A stretch of 64,000 bases of DNA from Polynucleobacter difficilis (lineage in GTDB: Bacteria; Pseudomonadota; Gammaproteobacteria; Burkholderiales; Burkholderiaceae): contig NZ_CP023276.1 in NCBI RefSeq assembly GCF_003065365.1, positions 1,931,530-1,995,529 on the forward strand, in the 5' to 3' direction. How positions within the stretch are numbered: position 1 is the stretch's first letter; every line of letters starts with the position of its first letter. Shown here piece after piece: positions 18,542 to 27,078 of this stretch. The notes below the pieces were generated by a model, which was given only the letters and a program-made list of their open reading frames with translations, was not told the DNA's origin and did no database searches. The position numbers and the translations under genes are program-made.

Positions 18542-18841
18542 TTACGGCTTTAGACTTTGTATAACCTGTTCGATAGAAATGGGGGCCCATAGCTCGATGC
18601 GCTTTACTTTACTGGCCTGACCAGAGATAAGGTGAATCTGCCGCTGCGGAATGCGCAGCTGCTTTGATAGCCACTGTAGCAGGGCTTCATTTGCTCGGTT
18701 ATCCATGGCGGGCTGCTGCAAGGATATTTTTAAATGGCCATCATGTGTGCCCACAATTTTGCTGACCTTGGCCCCAGGCTGGCAATAGATGCTCAACTCT
18801 ATCCCAACATCCGTTTGTTTTAACCACTGTGGCGTCATCAA
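18542..18841 (-). CDS. DUF167 (YggU) family protein
   Basis: A 99-residue protein of the small alpha/beta DUF167 fold. Typical blocks are YCQPGAKVSKIVGTHDGHLKI near residues 19-39, AMDNRANEALLQWLSKQL near residues 45-62, and the C-terminal strand VKRIEL. The function of the family is unknown. It converges on the LpxO-like gene with a 4-base gap. It also diverges from the carbonic anhydrase gene with only 19 bases between start codons, so both promoters overlap coding sequence. Confidence 0.85.
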   Translation of the reverse strand: MMTPQWLKQTDVGIELSIYCQPGAKVSKIVGTHDGHLKISLQQPAMDNRANEALLQWLSKQLRIPQRQIHLISGQASKVKRIELWAPISIEQVIQSLKP

Positions 18842-18860
18842 TGTACTTTAAAATCAAACC

Positions 18861-19538
18861 ATGACTATACCCAATTCTGCCAATATGTTGGAACACCTTT
18901 TTGCAAAGAACCGGGAATGGGCCAGCTCCATGGTTGCAGCAGATCCAGATTTTTTTACACGCCTCGTATCACAACAGGCTCCTGAGTTTTTATGGATTGG
19001 TTGTGCTGATAGTCGCGTACCAGCGAATGCTATCGTTGGCCTTTTGCCCGGCGAACTCTTTGTTCATCGCAATATCGCCAATGTAGTGGTCCATACCGAC
19101 CTTAATTGCCTTTCTGTATTGCAATTTGCGATTGATCTGTTAAAGGTAAAGCATGTGATTGTCTGTGGTCACTATGGCTGCTCTGGTGTCCATGCAGCGC
19201 TCGGTGATAGGCGCGTTGGCCTTGCTGATAATTGGCTCAGGCATGTAAAAGATGTGCATCAAAAACATGAGCGTTATCTCGGCAGGGTATTACCGAAGCA
19301 CGTACGTCAAGATCGTCTATGCGAACTCAATGTGATTGAACAAGTCACTAACGTATGCGAAACAACCATCGTCCAAGATGCATGGTCACGAGGGCAAGAC
19401 CTCACCATACATGGCTGGGTATACCGCCTCGAAGATGGCGGACTCCATGATCTTGGCATGACGGTTGGGGCGGCCGACGATGTTAAATCGCTCACTAGCC
19501 AAAGCCTACTTCGGTACAACAAAGCCAATCTTGATTAA
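18861..19538 (+). CDS. can: Beta-class carbonic anhydrase
   Basis: This zinc enzyme interconverts CO2 and bicarbonate in the cytoplasm and supplies bicarbonate for carboxylation reactions. The 225-residue protein shows the zinc ligands and catalytic dyad of the beta class: Cys, Asp and Arg in CADSRVPAN (residues 44-52), and His and Cys in CGHYGCSGV (near residues 100-108). Length and motifs match Can-type enzymes. Its 3' end overlaps the start region of an LpxL-like gene. An SbtA-like transporter in this window (30.3 kb) may be functionally related, but the genes are unlinked. Confidence 0.95.
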   Translation: MTIPNSANMLEHLFAKNREWASSMVAADPDFFTRLVSQQAPEFLWIGCADSRVPANAIVGLLPGELFVHRNIANVVVHTDLNCLSVLQFAIDLLKVKHVIVCGHYGCSGVHAALGDRRVGLADNWLRHVKDVHQKHERYLGRVLPKHVRQDRLCELNVIEQVTNVCETTIVQDAWSRGQDLTIHGWVYRLEDGGLHDLGMTVGAADDVKSLTSQSLLRYNKANLD

Positions 19539-20418
19539 AGCGGCGTTTAATTATGTGGGTGTAGCTTTTTTGCTACTCCTATCGATCTTGCCTTACCGCA
19601 TCGTAGTGCTGTTTGGATATGGGCTCGGCGCAGTGGCGGCGCGGATACCCGGGAAACGCAACCGGGTTGTTAAAACTAACTTACGACTGTGCTTTCCACA
19701 ACTCAGTCATTCCGAAATCAATGCAATCGCGAACGAGCACTGGCAACTATTGGGTCGCAGCATTGCAGAACGGGGAATTATTTGGCTGGGCAGTGCGCAA
19801 GCCGTATCCAACATGATTGAGGTTCGCTCTGCGGTCGACTTAGGTGACAAAAAGCCCCGTATCTTAGTCAATATGCACTTTACGGGCATCGAAGGCAGTA
19901 TTGTCATTAGCGCCCTAGCAGAGAAGCGAGGCTGGCCTCGTACATCTGGACTCTTTCAGCGCATGAAGAATTCTTTTTTCAATGAGCGGATCATTCGCTG
20001 GCGAAATCGCTTTGGCGGAAATGCCATTGATCGCCAAGGGAACTTACTAGCGCTGATTCGTGAAATTCGCAAAGGCAATCTAATCATCATTGCACCTGAT
20101 TTAGATCTTGGCCTTAAGGATTCTGTGTTCGTACCTTTTTTTGGCGTCCAGACCAACACCATTACGGCCGTGTCTCGCCTTGCCTCAATTGCTCAAGCAG
20201 AAGTGTGCATGATGGTTACCACTTTATTGCCAGACCGTTCGCGCTACTCCTGCGTTATTGGTAAACCCATTGATGGCTTTCCAAGCGATGATCCTGTTGC
20301 CGACACAGCAAGGCTAAACGCAATCTACGAAGCCGAGATCCGCCAACATATTGCGGAGTACTACTGGGTGCATAAGCGCTTTAAGAATCGCCCCGACGGT
20401 CAGGCTAGCCACTACTGA
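19480..20418 (+). CDS. LpxL/HtrB-family lysophospholipid (lipid A late) acyltransferase
   Basis: Enzymes of this family add secondary acyl chains to the lipid A precursor at the inner membrane. The roughly 312-residue protein has one hydrophobic segment near the N-terminus and the acyltransferase HxxxxE motif in MHFTGIE near residue 132. Downstream come RGNLLALI and IAPDLDLGLKDSVFVPFFG, the conserved second half. The start is uncertain: ATG at 19480 overlaps can by 59 bases, while TTG at 19531 overlaps it by 8. Either way translation is probably coupled to can. Which acyl position it serves cannot be told. Confidence 0.85.
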   Translation: MLNRSLAKAYFGTTKPILIKAAFNYVGVAFLLLLSILPYRIVVLFGYGLGAVAARIPGKRNRVVKTNLRLCFPQLSHSEINAIANEHWQLLGRSIAERGIIWLGSAQAVSNMIEVRSAVDLGDKKPRILVNMHFTGIEGSIVISALAEKRGWPRTSGLFQRMKNSFFNERIIRWRNRFGGNAIDRQGNLLALIREIRKGNLIIIAPDLDLGLKDSVFVPFFGVQTNTITAVSRLASIAQAEVCMMVTTLLPDRSRYSCVIGKPIDGFPSDDPVADTARLNAIYEAEIRQHIAEYYWVHKRFKNRPDGQASHY

Positions 20419-20441
20419 ATTCGTTTTGCTGAAATCTAGAT

Positions 20442-21389
20442 TTAGATTGTTTGCCGGCGATTGACCAAATAAATACCCAGCACAATTGAAATAAAAGCAG
20501 CGATCAGACTGCTATTGATTGGGTCGCCTGCGAGAAAAAACCCGAAGAGCAATCCAAACATTGGCGTTAAGAAGCTGAAAGCAGATACCTTGCTGGCAAG
20601 GTAATGACGTAAAAGCCAAAACCAAAATAAATAACTGGCAGCCGCAATAATGACAGACTGGAGAAATAGAGAGGCCATTGCATTGATCGATAGCGTTTCT
20701 GGTGGCGGGATTTCATAGGCGAAACAAAGGCCTATTAAGGCGATGGACGAGAAAAACAACTGGAAGAACAAAGTGCGCTCTGGCTGAATTTGTCCAAGCG
20801 CAGTCGTCCGCACCACAATGGTTGTGAATGCCCATGCCGTAGCAGCGCCAATGACTGCAATGTCACCCAATAAAAAGTGCGTAGCGCCACTTGAAAATCC
20901 ATCGTGAAAAGCGAATGCCAAGCCGCCAAAAGCAATAAGCAAACCAATCGACTGCATCCAATTTAGGCGCTCTGCCGGTATAAAGATCGGCAACACTAGC
21001 GCCACAATAAATGGGGCTAAATACAAAAAGGTAATGGCACGCGATGTATTGGTGTGCTCGAGCGCCGAATACAGCAAGACAAACTCAGCAAAAAATAGAA
21101 GGCCAGCAATCACACCTGGCATGAGTGTGCGGTCTGACTGAAACGGCCTAATCCCTTTAAACATCATCCAGACCCATACGCATGCACTGGCAATAACCGA
21201 ACGAACGGTTAATTGCATCAGCAGAGGCACTTCGTCCGCTATTGCCTGGATGGCGATCTGCTGATAGCCCCAAATCAAACAACACCCCGTTATCAGGATG
21301 ATTGCTTGTAAATCCAAGCTCGACTTACGATCGTCCGGCAGTTTTACCGGGTCTATCTCCAATTTGGGCTCTTTTTGGGGTGCATTCAT
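20442..21389 (-). CDS. EamA/DMT-family transporter
   Basis: An inner-membrane transporter of the drug/metabolite superfamily, 315 residues with about ten membrane segments in two EamA repeats. The repeats begin near residues 28 and 168, and GLLFGFFLAGDPI sits near the end of the second. A charged N-terminal tail of about 25 residues precedes the first segment. The substrate is unknown; family members export amino acids or metabolites. The gene diverges from a pseudouridine synthase gene, with about 45 bases between start codons. Confidence 0.85.
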   Translation of the reverse strand: MNAPQKEPKLEIDPVKLPDDRKSSLDLQAIILITGCCLIWGYQQIAIQAIADEVPLLMQLTVRSVIASACVWVWMMFKGIRPFQSDRTLMPGVIAGLLFFAEFVLLYSALEHTNTSRAITFLYLAPFIVALVLPIFIPAERLNWMQSIGLLIAFGGLAFAFHDGFSSGATHFLLGDIAVIGAATAWAFTTIVVRTTALGQIQPERTLFFQLFFSSIALIGLCFAYEIPPPETLSINAMASLFLQSVIIAAASYLFWFWLLRHYLASKVSAFSFLTPMFGLLFGFFLAGDPINSSLIAAFISIVLGIYLVNRRQTI

Positions 21390-21434
21390 TCTGAATTCAG
21401 TTTAGCAAGGTGCTGTGTAATTCATAATAGCGTG

Positions 21435-22163
21435 ATGGAACAATTTCGCGTCTCTAAACTGCTTTCCGAACTCGGTCTGTGCTCACGGCGCGAGGCCGAC
21501 TCCTATATCGAGCAAGGCCTCGTTACGGTGGATGGCAAGGTGGTGTCTGAGCTCGGTTCTCGCGCATACCGCAGTCAAAAAATTGAATTGCGCTTAGACG
21601 CCCAGAAACAGCAAGCCGCTCGCGTCACCGTCATCCTCAATAAGCCCATTGGCTATATCTCCCATCGAGATGATGATCAAGAGTACCAGCCAGCAGCCTC
21701 ACTCATTACTCCTGAAAACTTTTTTTCGGGCGACTCTAAACACACCGGCCGCTTTAATACCAAGGGCTTAGCTCCAGCAGGTCGGCTGGACATTGATTCA
21801 AGCGGCATGCTGGTCTTAACGCAAGATGGGCGCATCGCCAAACTGTTGATTGGTGAAAATAGCCCAATTGAAAAAGAATATTTAGTGCGGGTGGAAGGCA
21901 AGCTCTCGTTTGACGACCTGGACTTACTTCGTCACGGGCTGATCCTTGATGATCAAGAGCTCAAACCTGCCAAGGTCAGTTGGCAAAACGAAGATCAATT
22001 ACGCTTTGTATTGCGTGAAGGCCGTAAACGCCAAATCCGCAGAATGTGTGAGCTCGTTGGCCTTCGGGTCTTGGGTTTAAAACGGGTGCGCATGGGCCGG
22101 ATTTCCTTAGGCCCGCTGCCCGTTGGTCAATGGCGGTTTTTGCGCCCAGAAGAGCGCTTCTAA
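21435..22163 (+). CDS. RsuA/RluB/RluF-family rRNA pseudouridine synthase
   Basis: The enzyme isomerises a uridine of ribosomal RNA to pseudouridine. The 242-residue protein has an N-terminal S4 RNA-binding domain (about residues 3-60, LCSRREADSYIEQGLVTVDG). The catalytic domain has the essential Asp in APAGRLDIDSSGML near residue 118 and the closing motif REGRKRQIRRMC near residue 195. Size and an S4 domain fit RluF or RluB, but the target base cannot be assigned from sequence. I use the ATG at 21435; the frame is open further upstream. Confidence 0.88.
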   Translation: MEQFRVSKLLSELGLCSRREADSYIEQGLVTVDGKVVSELGSRAYRSQKIELRLDAQKQQAARVTVILNKPIGYISHRDDDQEYQPAASLITPENFFSGDSKHTGRFNTKGLAPAGRLDIDSSGMLVLTQDGRIAKLLIGENSPIEKEYLVRVEGKLSFDDLDLLRHGLILDDQELKPAKVSWQNEDQLRFVLREGRKRQIRRMCELVGLRVLGLKRVRMGRISLGPLPVGQWRFLRPEERF

Positions 22164-22210
22164 CCGAACCTGTAAATCCTGCCGCTTATAATTGCGTCAG
22201 AACGTAGACC

Positions 22211-23854
22211 ATAAGTAGAACAGCCATCGATCCACAGCAGTCCCAATCCCCGGGCCAAGAAGTCCTTCGTCGCCGCAGCTTTGCCATCATCTCCCATCCA
22301 GATGCTGGCAAAACGACGCTGACTGAAAAGCTATTGTTGTACGCTGGGGCAATCCAAATTGCGGGTAGCGTCAAGGCCCGCAAGGCGAGTCGCCACGCGA
22401 CATCGGACTGGATGGAAATCGAAAAACAGCGCGGCATCTCGGTTGCCAGCTCGGTAATGCAAATGGAATACCGCGATTGCATCATTAACTTGTTAGATAC
22501 GCCAGGCCATCAAGACTTTTCTGAAGATACCTACCGAGTCTTAACGGCCGTGGACTCAGCACTGATGGTGATTGATGCTGCCAACGGCGTGGAATCACAG
22601 ACCTTACGGCTCCTCGAAGTCTGCCGCGCCCGCAATACGCCACTCATTACCTTCATTAACAAGATGGATCGCGAAGTGAAGCGACCTCTTGAGCTAATGG
22701 ATGAGATTGAAAATGCCCTTGGCATGGAAGTGGTGCCGTTTACTTGGCCCGTGGGCATGGGCAAATCATTTGCTGGCGTGATTGATATTGCGAAGTCAAA
22801 AATGCGACTCTTTAAAGCTGGAGAGGATCGCGTCTCCGATAGCTCTGACACTCTAATTGATATCCATGATCCAGCCCTGCAAGAACGGCTCGGCTCTGAT
22901 CTGAAAGAAGCGCTGGCCGAAGTTGATTTGATTCGCAATGCCATGCCTGAATTTAATCTAGAGGCATTTTTAGCTGGCAAGCAATCTCCGGTGTTCTTTG
23001 GCTCGGCCATTAATAACTTTGGTGTTCGTGAAATTCTGAACACCTTGGTTGAGCTTGCACCGCCGCCAGGCTCTCGAAAGGCCATTCAGCGTGAAGTACT
23101 GCCGTCTGAGGGTAAGTTTTCTGCAGTGGTTTTTAAGATTCAAGCCAATATGGATCCTGCGCACCGCGATCGCGTTGCTTTTTTGCGGATCTGTTCCGGG
23201 CACTTTCAGCGCGGTATGCGATTAAAGATTTGCCGCAACGGCAAAGAAGTGCGCACCAATAATGCCCTGTCCTTTTTATCGCAGCGGCGCGACATTCTCG
23301 ATGAGGCCTTCCCTGGCGACATCATTGGCTTGCCGAATCATGGCTTGCTTCGCTTAGGCGATACGCTGACCGAAGGCGAGCAACTGCAATTTACCGGCCT
23401 GCCTTTTTTTGCACCTGAAATTTTTAAATTAGTTGAGTCGGCTGATCCGCTCCGGTCCAAGCAATTGCGTACGGGCCTCATGCAGCTGGGCGAAGAGGGG
23501 GCCATTCAAGTGTTTAGACCAATGGCTGGCGGCATCATGCTGCTGGGCGCATTTGGTCAGCTCCAGTTTGAAGTAGTTGCACATCGCCTCAAGAGTGAGT
23601 ACGGCGCTGAAGTGCGGCTATTGCCAGCGCGTTACAGCTTAGCCCGCTGGGTTAGCTCAACGGATTCGGTTGCTCTTAAAAAATTTACGCAAGAAAACAT
23701 TCACCGCATGGCAGAAGACGTTGTTGGTGCCGCAGTGTTTTTAGCAACACATAAATCAGAACTGGATGTCGCACAGCAGCGCTGGGAAAGCATTGAGTTT
23801 CATGCCTTGCGTGAGCATGCTGGTCTGATCTATCAATCCGAGCTCGCCGGTTAG
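22211..23854 (+). CDS. prfC: Peptide chain release factor 3 (no standard start codon visible)
   Basis: RF3 is the GTPase that recycles RF1/RF2 after termination. The frame encodes the full RF3: P-loop SHPDAGKTT (22295-22321), DTPGHQDF, NKMDRE, the EF-Tu-like domain 2, and the C-terminal domain to 23854. The frame is open from the TAG at 22205-22207. Between that stop and the P-loop it holds no in-frame ATG, GTG, TTG or CTG; the first TTG codons (22331, 22334) lie after the P-loop. The best start candidates are ATA at 22211 and ATC at 22226. Neither has a clear ribosome site. It is convergent with a small lipoprotein gene; the two stops abut. Confidence 0.88.
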   Translation: MSRTAIDPQQSQSPGQEVLRRRSFAIISHPDAGKTTLTEKLLLYAGAIQIAGSVKARKASRHATSDWMEIEKQRGISVASSVMQMEYRDCIINLLDTPGHQDFSEDTYRVLTAVDSALMVIDAANGVESQTLRLLEVCRARNTPLITFINKMDREVKRPLELMDEIENALGMEVVPFTWPVGMGKSFAGVIDIAKSKMRLFKAGEDRVSDSSDTLIDIHDPALQERLGSDLKEALAEVDLIRNAMPEFNLEAFLAGKQSPVFFGSAINNFGVREILNTLVELAPPPGSRKAIQREVLPSEGKFSAVVFKIQANMDPAHRDRVAFLRICSGHFQRGMRLKICRNGKEVRTNNALSFLSQRRDILDEAFPGDIIGLPNHGLLRLGDTLTEGEQLQFTGLPFFAPEIFKLVESADPLRSKQLRTGLMQLGEEGAIQVFRPMAGGIMLLGAFGQLQFEVVAHRLKSEYGAEVRLLPARYSLARWVSSTDSVALKKFTQENIHRMAEDVVGAAVFLATHKSELDVAQQRWESIEFHALREHAGLIYQSELAG

Positions 23855-24100
23855 TTACGGCCTGCAGTCAAAGACAGTTACTACGCCACCGTCCGTCTCT
23901 CGGTATATAGCTTTTTTGCCGTACTGCATGCAGTAAGCCTGTGCTTTACTTTGCAAGTCCGCACGCGACTCATTGGTGGAATTTAAAAACGTAACCTTGT
24001 TTGCGTCCGACGCATCGGTATAGATGGTTGCGCATGCCGATAATTGAAAACCAATCAGCAGCGCTGTTCCAAGCTTAAGAAGAGGCCGCACCGTGCTCAT
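23855..24100 (-). CDS. Small predicted lipoprotein
   Basis: An 81-residue protein with a signal peptide and lipobox LSAC: the hydrophobic stretch LLKLGTALLIGFQ precedes the Cys near residue 22. The mature part has motifs YTDASDANKVTF and AYCMQYGKKAIY and ends FDCRP, so two further cysteines may form a disulfide. I chose the ATG at 24100, because the signal peptide then has normal length; starts at 24121 or 24202 would place unlikely residues before it. No function is known. Confidence 0.65.
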   Translation of the reverse strand: MSTVRPLLKLGTALLIGFQLSACATIYTDASDANKVTFLNSTNESRADLQSKAQAYCMQYGKKAIYRETDGGVVTVFDCRP

Positions 24101-24140
24101 GCCAATTGCTGAGATTCGCATCAGGTGCGGCACGCGCACT

Positions 24141-24320
24141 TTATGCCAGCGCTTCTTTTTCTGCAGAAATTTCTTTGCGGCGCTCTTTACATGCAGTCGC
24201 AATATCTTGCAGCGCTTTGCGCGCTCGAGCAGCAGATGCCTTAACTCCCTTTACTTTGAACTTTTCATTTTCAGCCAGATAGGTTTCATACGCAGCGATA
24301 ATGGTTTCGTGAGATGACAT
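24141..24320 (-). CDS. Small histone H1-like (Hc1-type) basic protein, copy 1
   Basis: A 59-residue, charged, helix-rich protein with the core KGVKASAARARKALQDIA followed by ACKERRKEI. It has a clear paralogue at 29965-30201 with the same core. Short Lys/Arg/Ala-rich proteins with this pattern resemble bacterial Hc1-type DNA-binding proteins; that assignment is by resemblance only. GGAAGAT lies just upstream of the ATG at 24320. Its 3' end lies next to the lipoprotein gene on the same strand. The frame is shorter than many gene-finding cut-offs, but the paralogue supports it. Confidence 0.7.
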   Translation of the reverse strand: MSSHETIIAAYETYLAENEKFKVKGVKASAARARKALQDIATACKERRKEISAEKEALA

Positions 24321-24544
24321 GATCTTCCTTTGCTTTACGTTGTTCTAGACTAAATTCGGGTGATGGACTGCTATTACTTCGTTAATACTACAAATATTTA
24401 TAGCAGATTTCACAAAATATACTTTTTTTCAGCAAAAAATTGCTGTTATTCTGATTTGAATCACTATTTTGTGCCCTAATTGGGGGGTTAATTGGGCGAA
24501 ATGACTTCCCCCCTTGCGCCATTGAATCTTTATAAGGATTACCT
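24321..24544. other. A/T-rich divergent intergenic region with a G6/C6 clamp
   Basis: This 224-base gap separates the histone-like gene (leftward) from a 62-residue gene (rightward). It holds a palindrome CAGCAAAAAATTGCTG near 24432-24447. A G6 run (24482-24487) and a C6 run (24508-24513) could pair in the leader of the rightward gene, about 30 bases before its start. No RNA family was recognised. Confidence 0.35.
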
Positions 24545-24733
24545 ATGGCCGCAGGTCAAAATCAGCGCAATCGCAAGAACGATCCGATGCTCACCAAAAC
24601 AGGCAAAGCACGCCTGGGGCCACTCAATGTGGCTCAACTGACTAAATTAATGGAATCTGCAACCCAGCCAAAAATCAAAGATAAAGTCCGGCGCGAGCTG
24701 AGCAAGCGTGCGCCGCTTGCTGTGCCAGCGTAA
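24545..24733 (+). CDS. Small conserved basic protein of unknown function
   Basis: A 62-residue basic protein starting MAAGQNQRNRKNDPML, with a helical middle LNVAQLTKLMESA and a charged KDKVRRELSKR segment. There are no cysteines, signal peptide or membrane segment. AAGGATT precedes the ATG at good spacing, and a strong terminator (24783-24814) follows, so this is a tidy one-gene unit. Composition suggests an RNA- or ribosome-associated protein, but that is only a guess from charge. I do not recognise the family. Confidence 0.6.
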   Translation: MAAGQNQRNRKNDPMLTKTGKARLGPLNVAQLTKLMESATQPKIKDKVRRELSKRAPLAVPA

Positions 24734-24782
24734 TCCAGGTCATTAAGACTCAGCTAACAAAGTAGTCTCGTTTTCTGGAAAT

Positions 24783-24814
24783 AAAAAAGCCGCCTTGGTA
24801 TTTGGCGGCTTTTT
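24783..24814. terminator. Bidirectional Rho-independent terminator
   Basis: The stem AGCCGCC / GGCGGCT with a 9-base loop is flanked by A6 on the left and T5 on the right. It lies between the 62-residue gene (rightward) and the aminotransferase gene (leftward) and can stop transcripts from both. Confidence 0.88.
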
Positions 24815-24834
24815 CACATCAAAACGAAATCCGT

Positions 24835-26019
24835 CTAGCGTAGCAACTCTTGCGCAGCCAAAACGCCACTGCCTTTCAGCGGAATGCCAAACGCAGTCAT
24901 GCCCATTTCGCAGCCACTTAATGCCGCCAAGAGACTGAGTTCATTGCAATCACCCAAGTGGCCAATCCGGAATGCGCGGCCCTTGAGCTTGCCAAGGCCA
25001 GTGCCTAAAGATAAGTTATAGCGCTCCTGAATGAGCTTACGCAATGCATCCGCATCAAATCCCTCAGGCAGCATTACACCGGTCAAGACGGGCGAATATA
25101 CCTCGGGCTCTTGGCACAGAATTTCGAGGCCCCACGCAGTCACTGCGGCTCGGCAGGCTTTAGCTAAACGCTGGTGACGCGCAAATACCGCATCCATGCC
25201 CTCTGACTCAATCATCGCAATGGCTTCATGCAAACCATAGAGCAGGTTAGTCGACGGCGTGGTTGGCCAGTACCCGGTTTTATTGGAAACCAGAATCTCA
25301 TCCCAGGCCCAAAAGGCTTTTGGTAGTGTTGCTTTTTTATTGGCTTCGAGCGCCTTGGGAGATAAGGCATTAAAGCCTAGGCCAGGCGGCAGCATTAAGC
25401 CTTTTTGCGATCCGCTTACTGTCACGTCGACCCCCCAGGCATCGTGGCAGTAGTCTGCCGATGCCAAACCGGAAATGGTATCGACCATCAGCAACGCAGG
25501 ATGCTTGGCATCGTCCATTGCTTTGCGCACAGCAGCAATATTAGATGTCACACCAGTGGATGTTTCGTTGTGCACCACACAGACCGCTTTGATTTTGTGC
25601 TCGGTATCTTTTTTGAGGCGCTCTTCAATGAGCTTCGCATCAACGCCCCTGCGCCAACCTTCCAGCCCGGGCTTACCCAAAAACTCAGCATAGATGCCGA
25701 GCTTATCGGCCATGTTTTTCCACAGGGTTGCAAACTGACCGGTTTCATACATCAAAACATGATCGCCAGCCGAGAGGGTGTTTACTAAAGCGGCCTCCCA
25801 TGCTCCCGTTCCCGATGAGGAATAAATAATCACAGAGTGCTTGGTTTTAAAAATGCGCTTAATATCCTCGAGCAGCTTTAGTCCAAGCTGGCCAAACTCG
25901 GGGCCGCGGTGATCAATGGTTTGATAGCTAATGGCGCGCAGAACGCGAGAAGGGACCGGGCTTGGTCCAGGAATATGTAAAAAATGGCGTCCTGAGGCGT
26001 GTGCATCTAATTTCAACAT
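24835..26019 (-). CDS. Class V aminotransferase, serine-glyoxylate type
   Basis: A cytoplasmic PLP enzyme of 394 residues, similar to serine-glyoxylate and alanine-glyoxylate aminotransferases. Recognisable blocks are HIPGPSPVP near residue 15, DHRGPEF near residue 37, SSSGTGAWEAAL near residue 67, the cofactor Asp in MVDTISGLAS near residue 180, and the PLP Lys in VSGSQKG near residue 205. The enzyme would make hydroxypyruvate and glycine from serine and glyoxylate. No other serine-cycle genes are nearby, so the pathway is open; serine-pyruvate activity is an alternative. Confidence 0.85.
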   Translation of the reverse strand: MLKLDAHASGRHFLHIPGPSPVPSRVLRAISYQTIDHRGPEFGQLGLKLLEDIKRIFKTKHSVIIYSSSGTGAWEAALVNTLSAGDHVLMYETGQFATLWKNMADKLGIYAEFLGKPGLEGWRRGVDAKLIEERLKKDTEHKIKAVCVVHNETSTGVTSNIAAVRKAMDDAKHPALLMVDTISGLASADYCHDAWGVDVTVSGSQKGLMLPPGLGFNALSPKALEANKKATLPKAFWAWDEILVSNKTGYWPTTPSTNLLYGLHEAIAMIESEGMDAVFARHQRLAKACRAAVTAWGLEILCQEPEVYSPVLTGVMLPEGFDADALRKLIQERYNLSLGTGLGKLKGRAFRIGHLGDCNELSLLAALSGCEMGMTAFGIPLKGSGVLAAQELLR

Positions 26020-26111
26020 AGCGTGTCTCTCACTTTTTATAGGTTTAGCCCATGATTATCCAATAAAAATGGCAAATCTACCCCCGGATTAATGGCCCTA
26101 AAAATAGGCCC

Positions 26112-27002
26112 TTACAGCGGTGGCGTTGGCTTGGGCGCCTTCACCAGCATGCGCTTGCCCACCATGACGGTGGAAACCACCAGGGCAGCAAACACCAAAT
26201 TAAGCAGGGTCAATGGCTCGCCCAATAGAACGCTGGATGCCAGCAGGGTGCAAAAGGGCTGAAGTAGCTGAACTTGGCTAACACGGGCAATACCGCCAAT
26301 GCGCAGGCCCTCATACCAAAAAAAGAAGCCCACAAACATCGAAAAAATACCCAGATAGGCAAAGCTAAGCCAAATATCAAGGTCTGCATAGATGTAGTTT
26401 GTCTGGTAGCTCAGAGCGCTGAAAAGCAAGCTAATTGGCAGTGAAAAAACCAGCGCCCATGAGATCACGATTTTCGGTTTCATCGTGTTGGACAGCTTCG
26501 CGCCCTCGACATAACCGACAGCAGCGCAAACACAGGCTGCGATCAACAATCCATCGAAAAAAGAAAATTGTCCGGCGCCCTGCATCAGAGCGTAGAGCAA
26601 GACTAATCCCGTGCCAACGAGTGAGCTCAGCCAAAACCCGGTGGACGGCCGCTCTTTAAAGCGCACAGCGCCCAGCACGGTAGTAACCAAAGGCAAGATG
26701 CCTAAGATCACTGCGCCATTGGATGAAGGGCCGTGCGTCATGGCAATCGTAATAAACAAAGGAAACCCAAAAACTGCCCCCAGAGCGATCATGGCAAATC
26801 CTGGCAAGGTAGCGCGTCCAGGCAAGGGAGCTCGAATGACAACAAGGTATGCCAAGGCAACCAATCCCGCCAAGGCCGCCCGACCAAACACAATGAAATA
26901 GGGGTCAAGGACTTGAACTGCTATTTTGCTCACTGGCAAGGTCATGCTAAAGATGGCTATGCCACCAAACCCGATCAACATGCCTTTGGTATCACTCTTC
27001 AC
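26112..27002 (-). CDS. EamA/DMT-family transporter (GTG start)
   Basis: A second drug/metabolite superfamily transporter in the window, about 296 residues and ten membrane segments. Conserved EamA features include GGIAIFSMTLPVSKIA near the start and SQVQLLQPFCTLLASS in the second repeat. I chose GTG at 27002, because AAGGGA lies 5 bases upstream. A start at 27074 would run into the region used by the divergent gene. The substrate is unknown. Confidence 0.82.
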   Translation of the reverse strand: MKSDTKGMLIGFGGIAIFSMTLPVSKIAVQVLDPYFIVFGRAALAGLVALAYLVVIRAPLPGRATLPGFAMIALGAVFGFPLFITIAMTHGPSSNGAVILGILPLVTTVLGAVRFKERPSTGFWLSSLVGTGLVLLYALMQGAGQFSFFDGLLIAACVCAAVGYVEGAKLSNTMKPKIVISWALVFSLPISLLFSALSYQTNYIYADLDIWLSFAYLGIFSMFVGFFFWYEGLRIGGIARVSQVQLLQPFCTLLASSVLLGEPLTLLNLVFAALVVSTVMVGKRMLVKAPKPTPPL

Positions 27003-27078
27003 TGGATTCCCTTGTATGTATTCAGTACTATACCTATTCAACTTCCATGCAGAGCAATACCAGAACCGGAGCAATTCA

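Noticed and set aside
22186..22340. Frameshift in the prfC 5' end
   Set aside because: The reading frame from 22211 to the P-loop and beyond is continuous and encodes sensible residues; only the start codon is missing.
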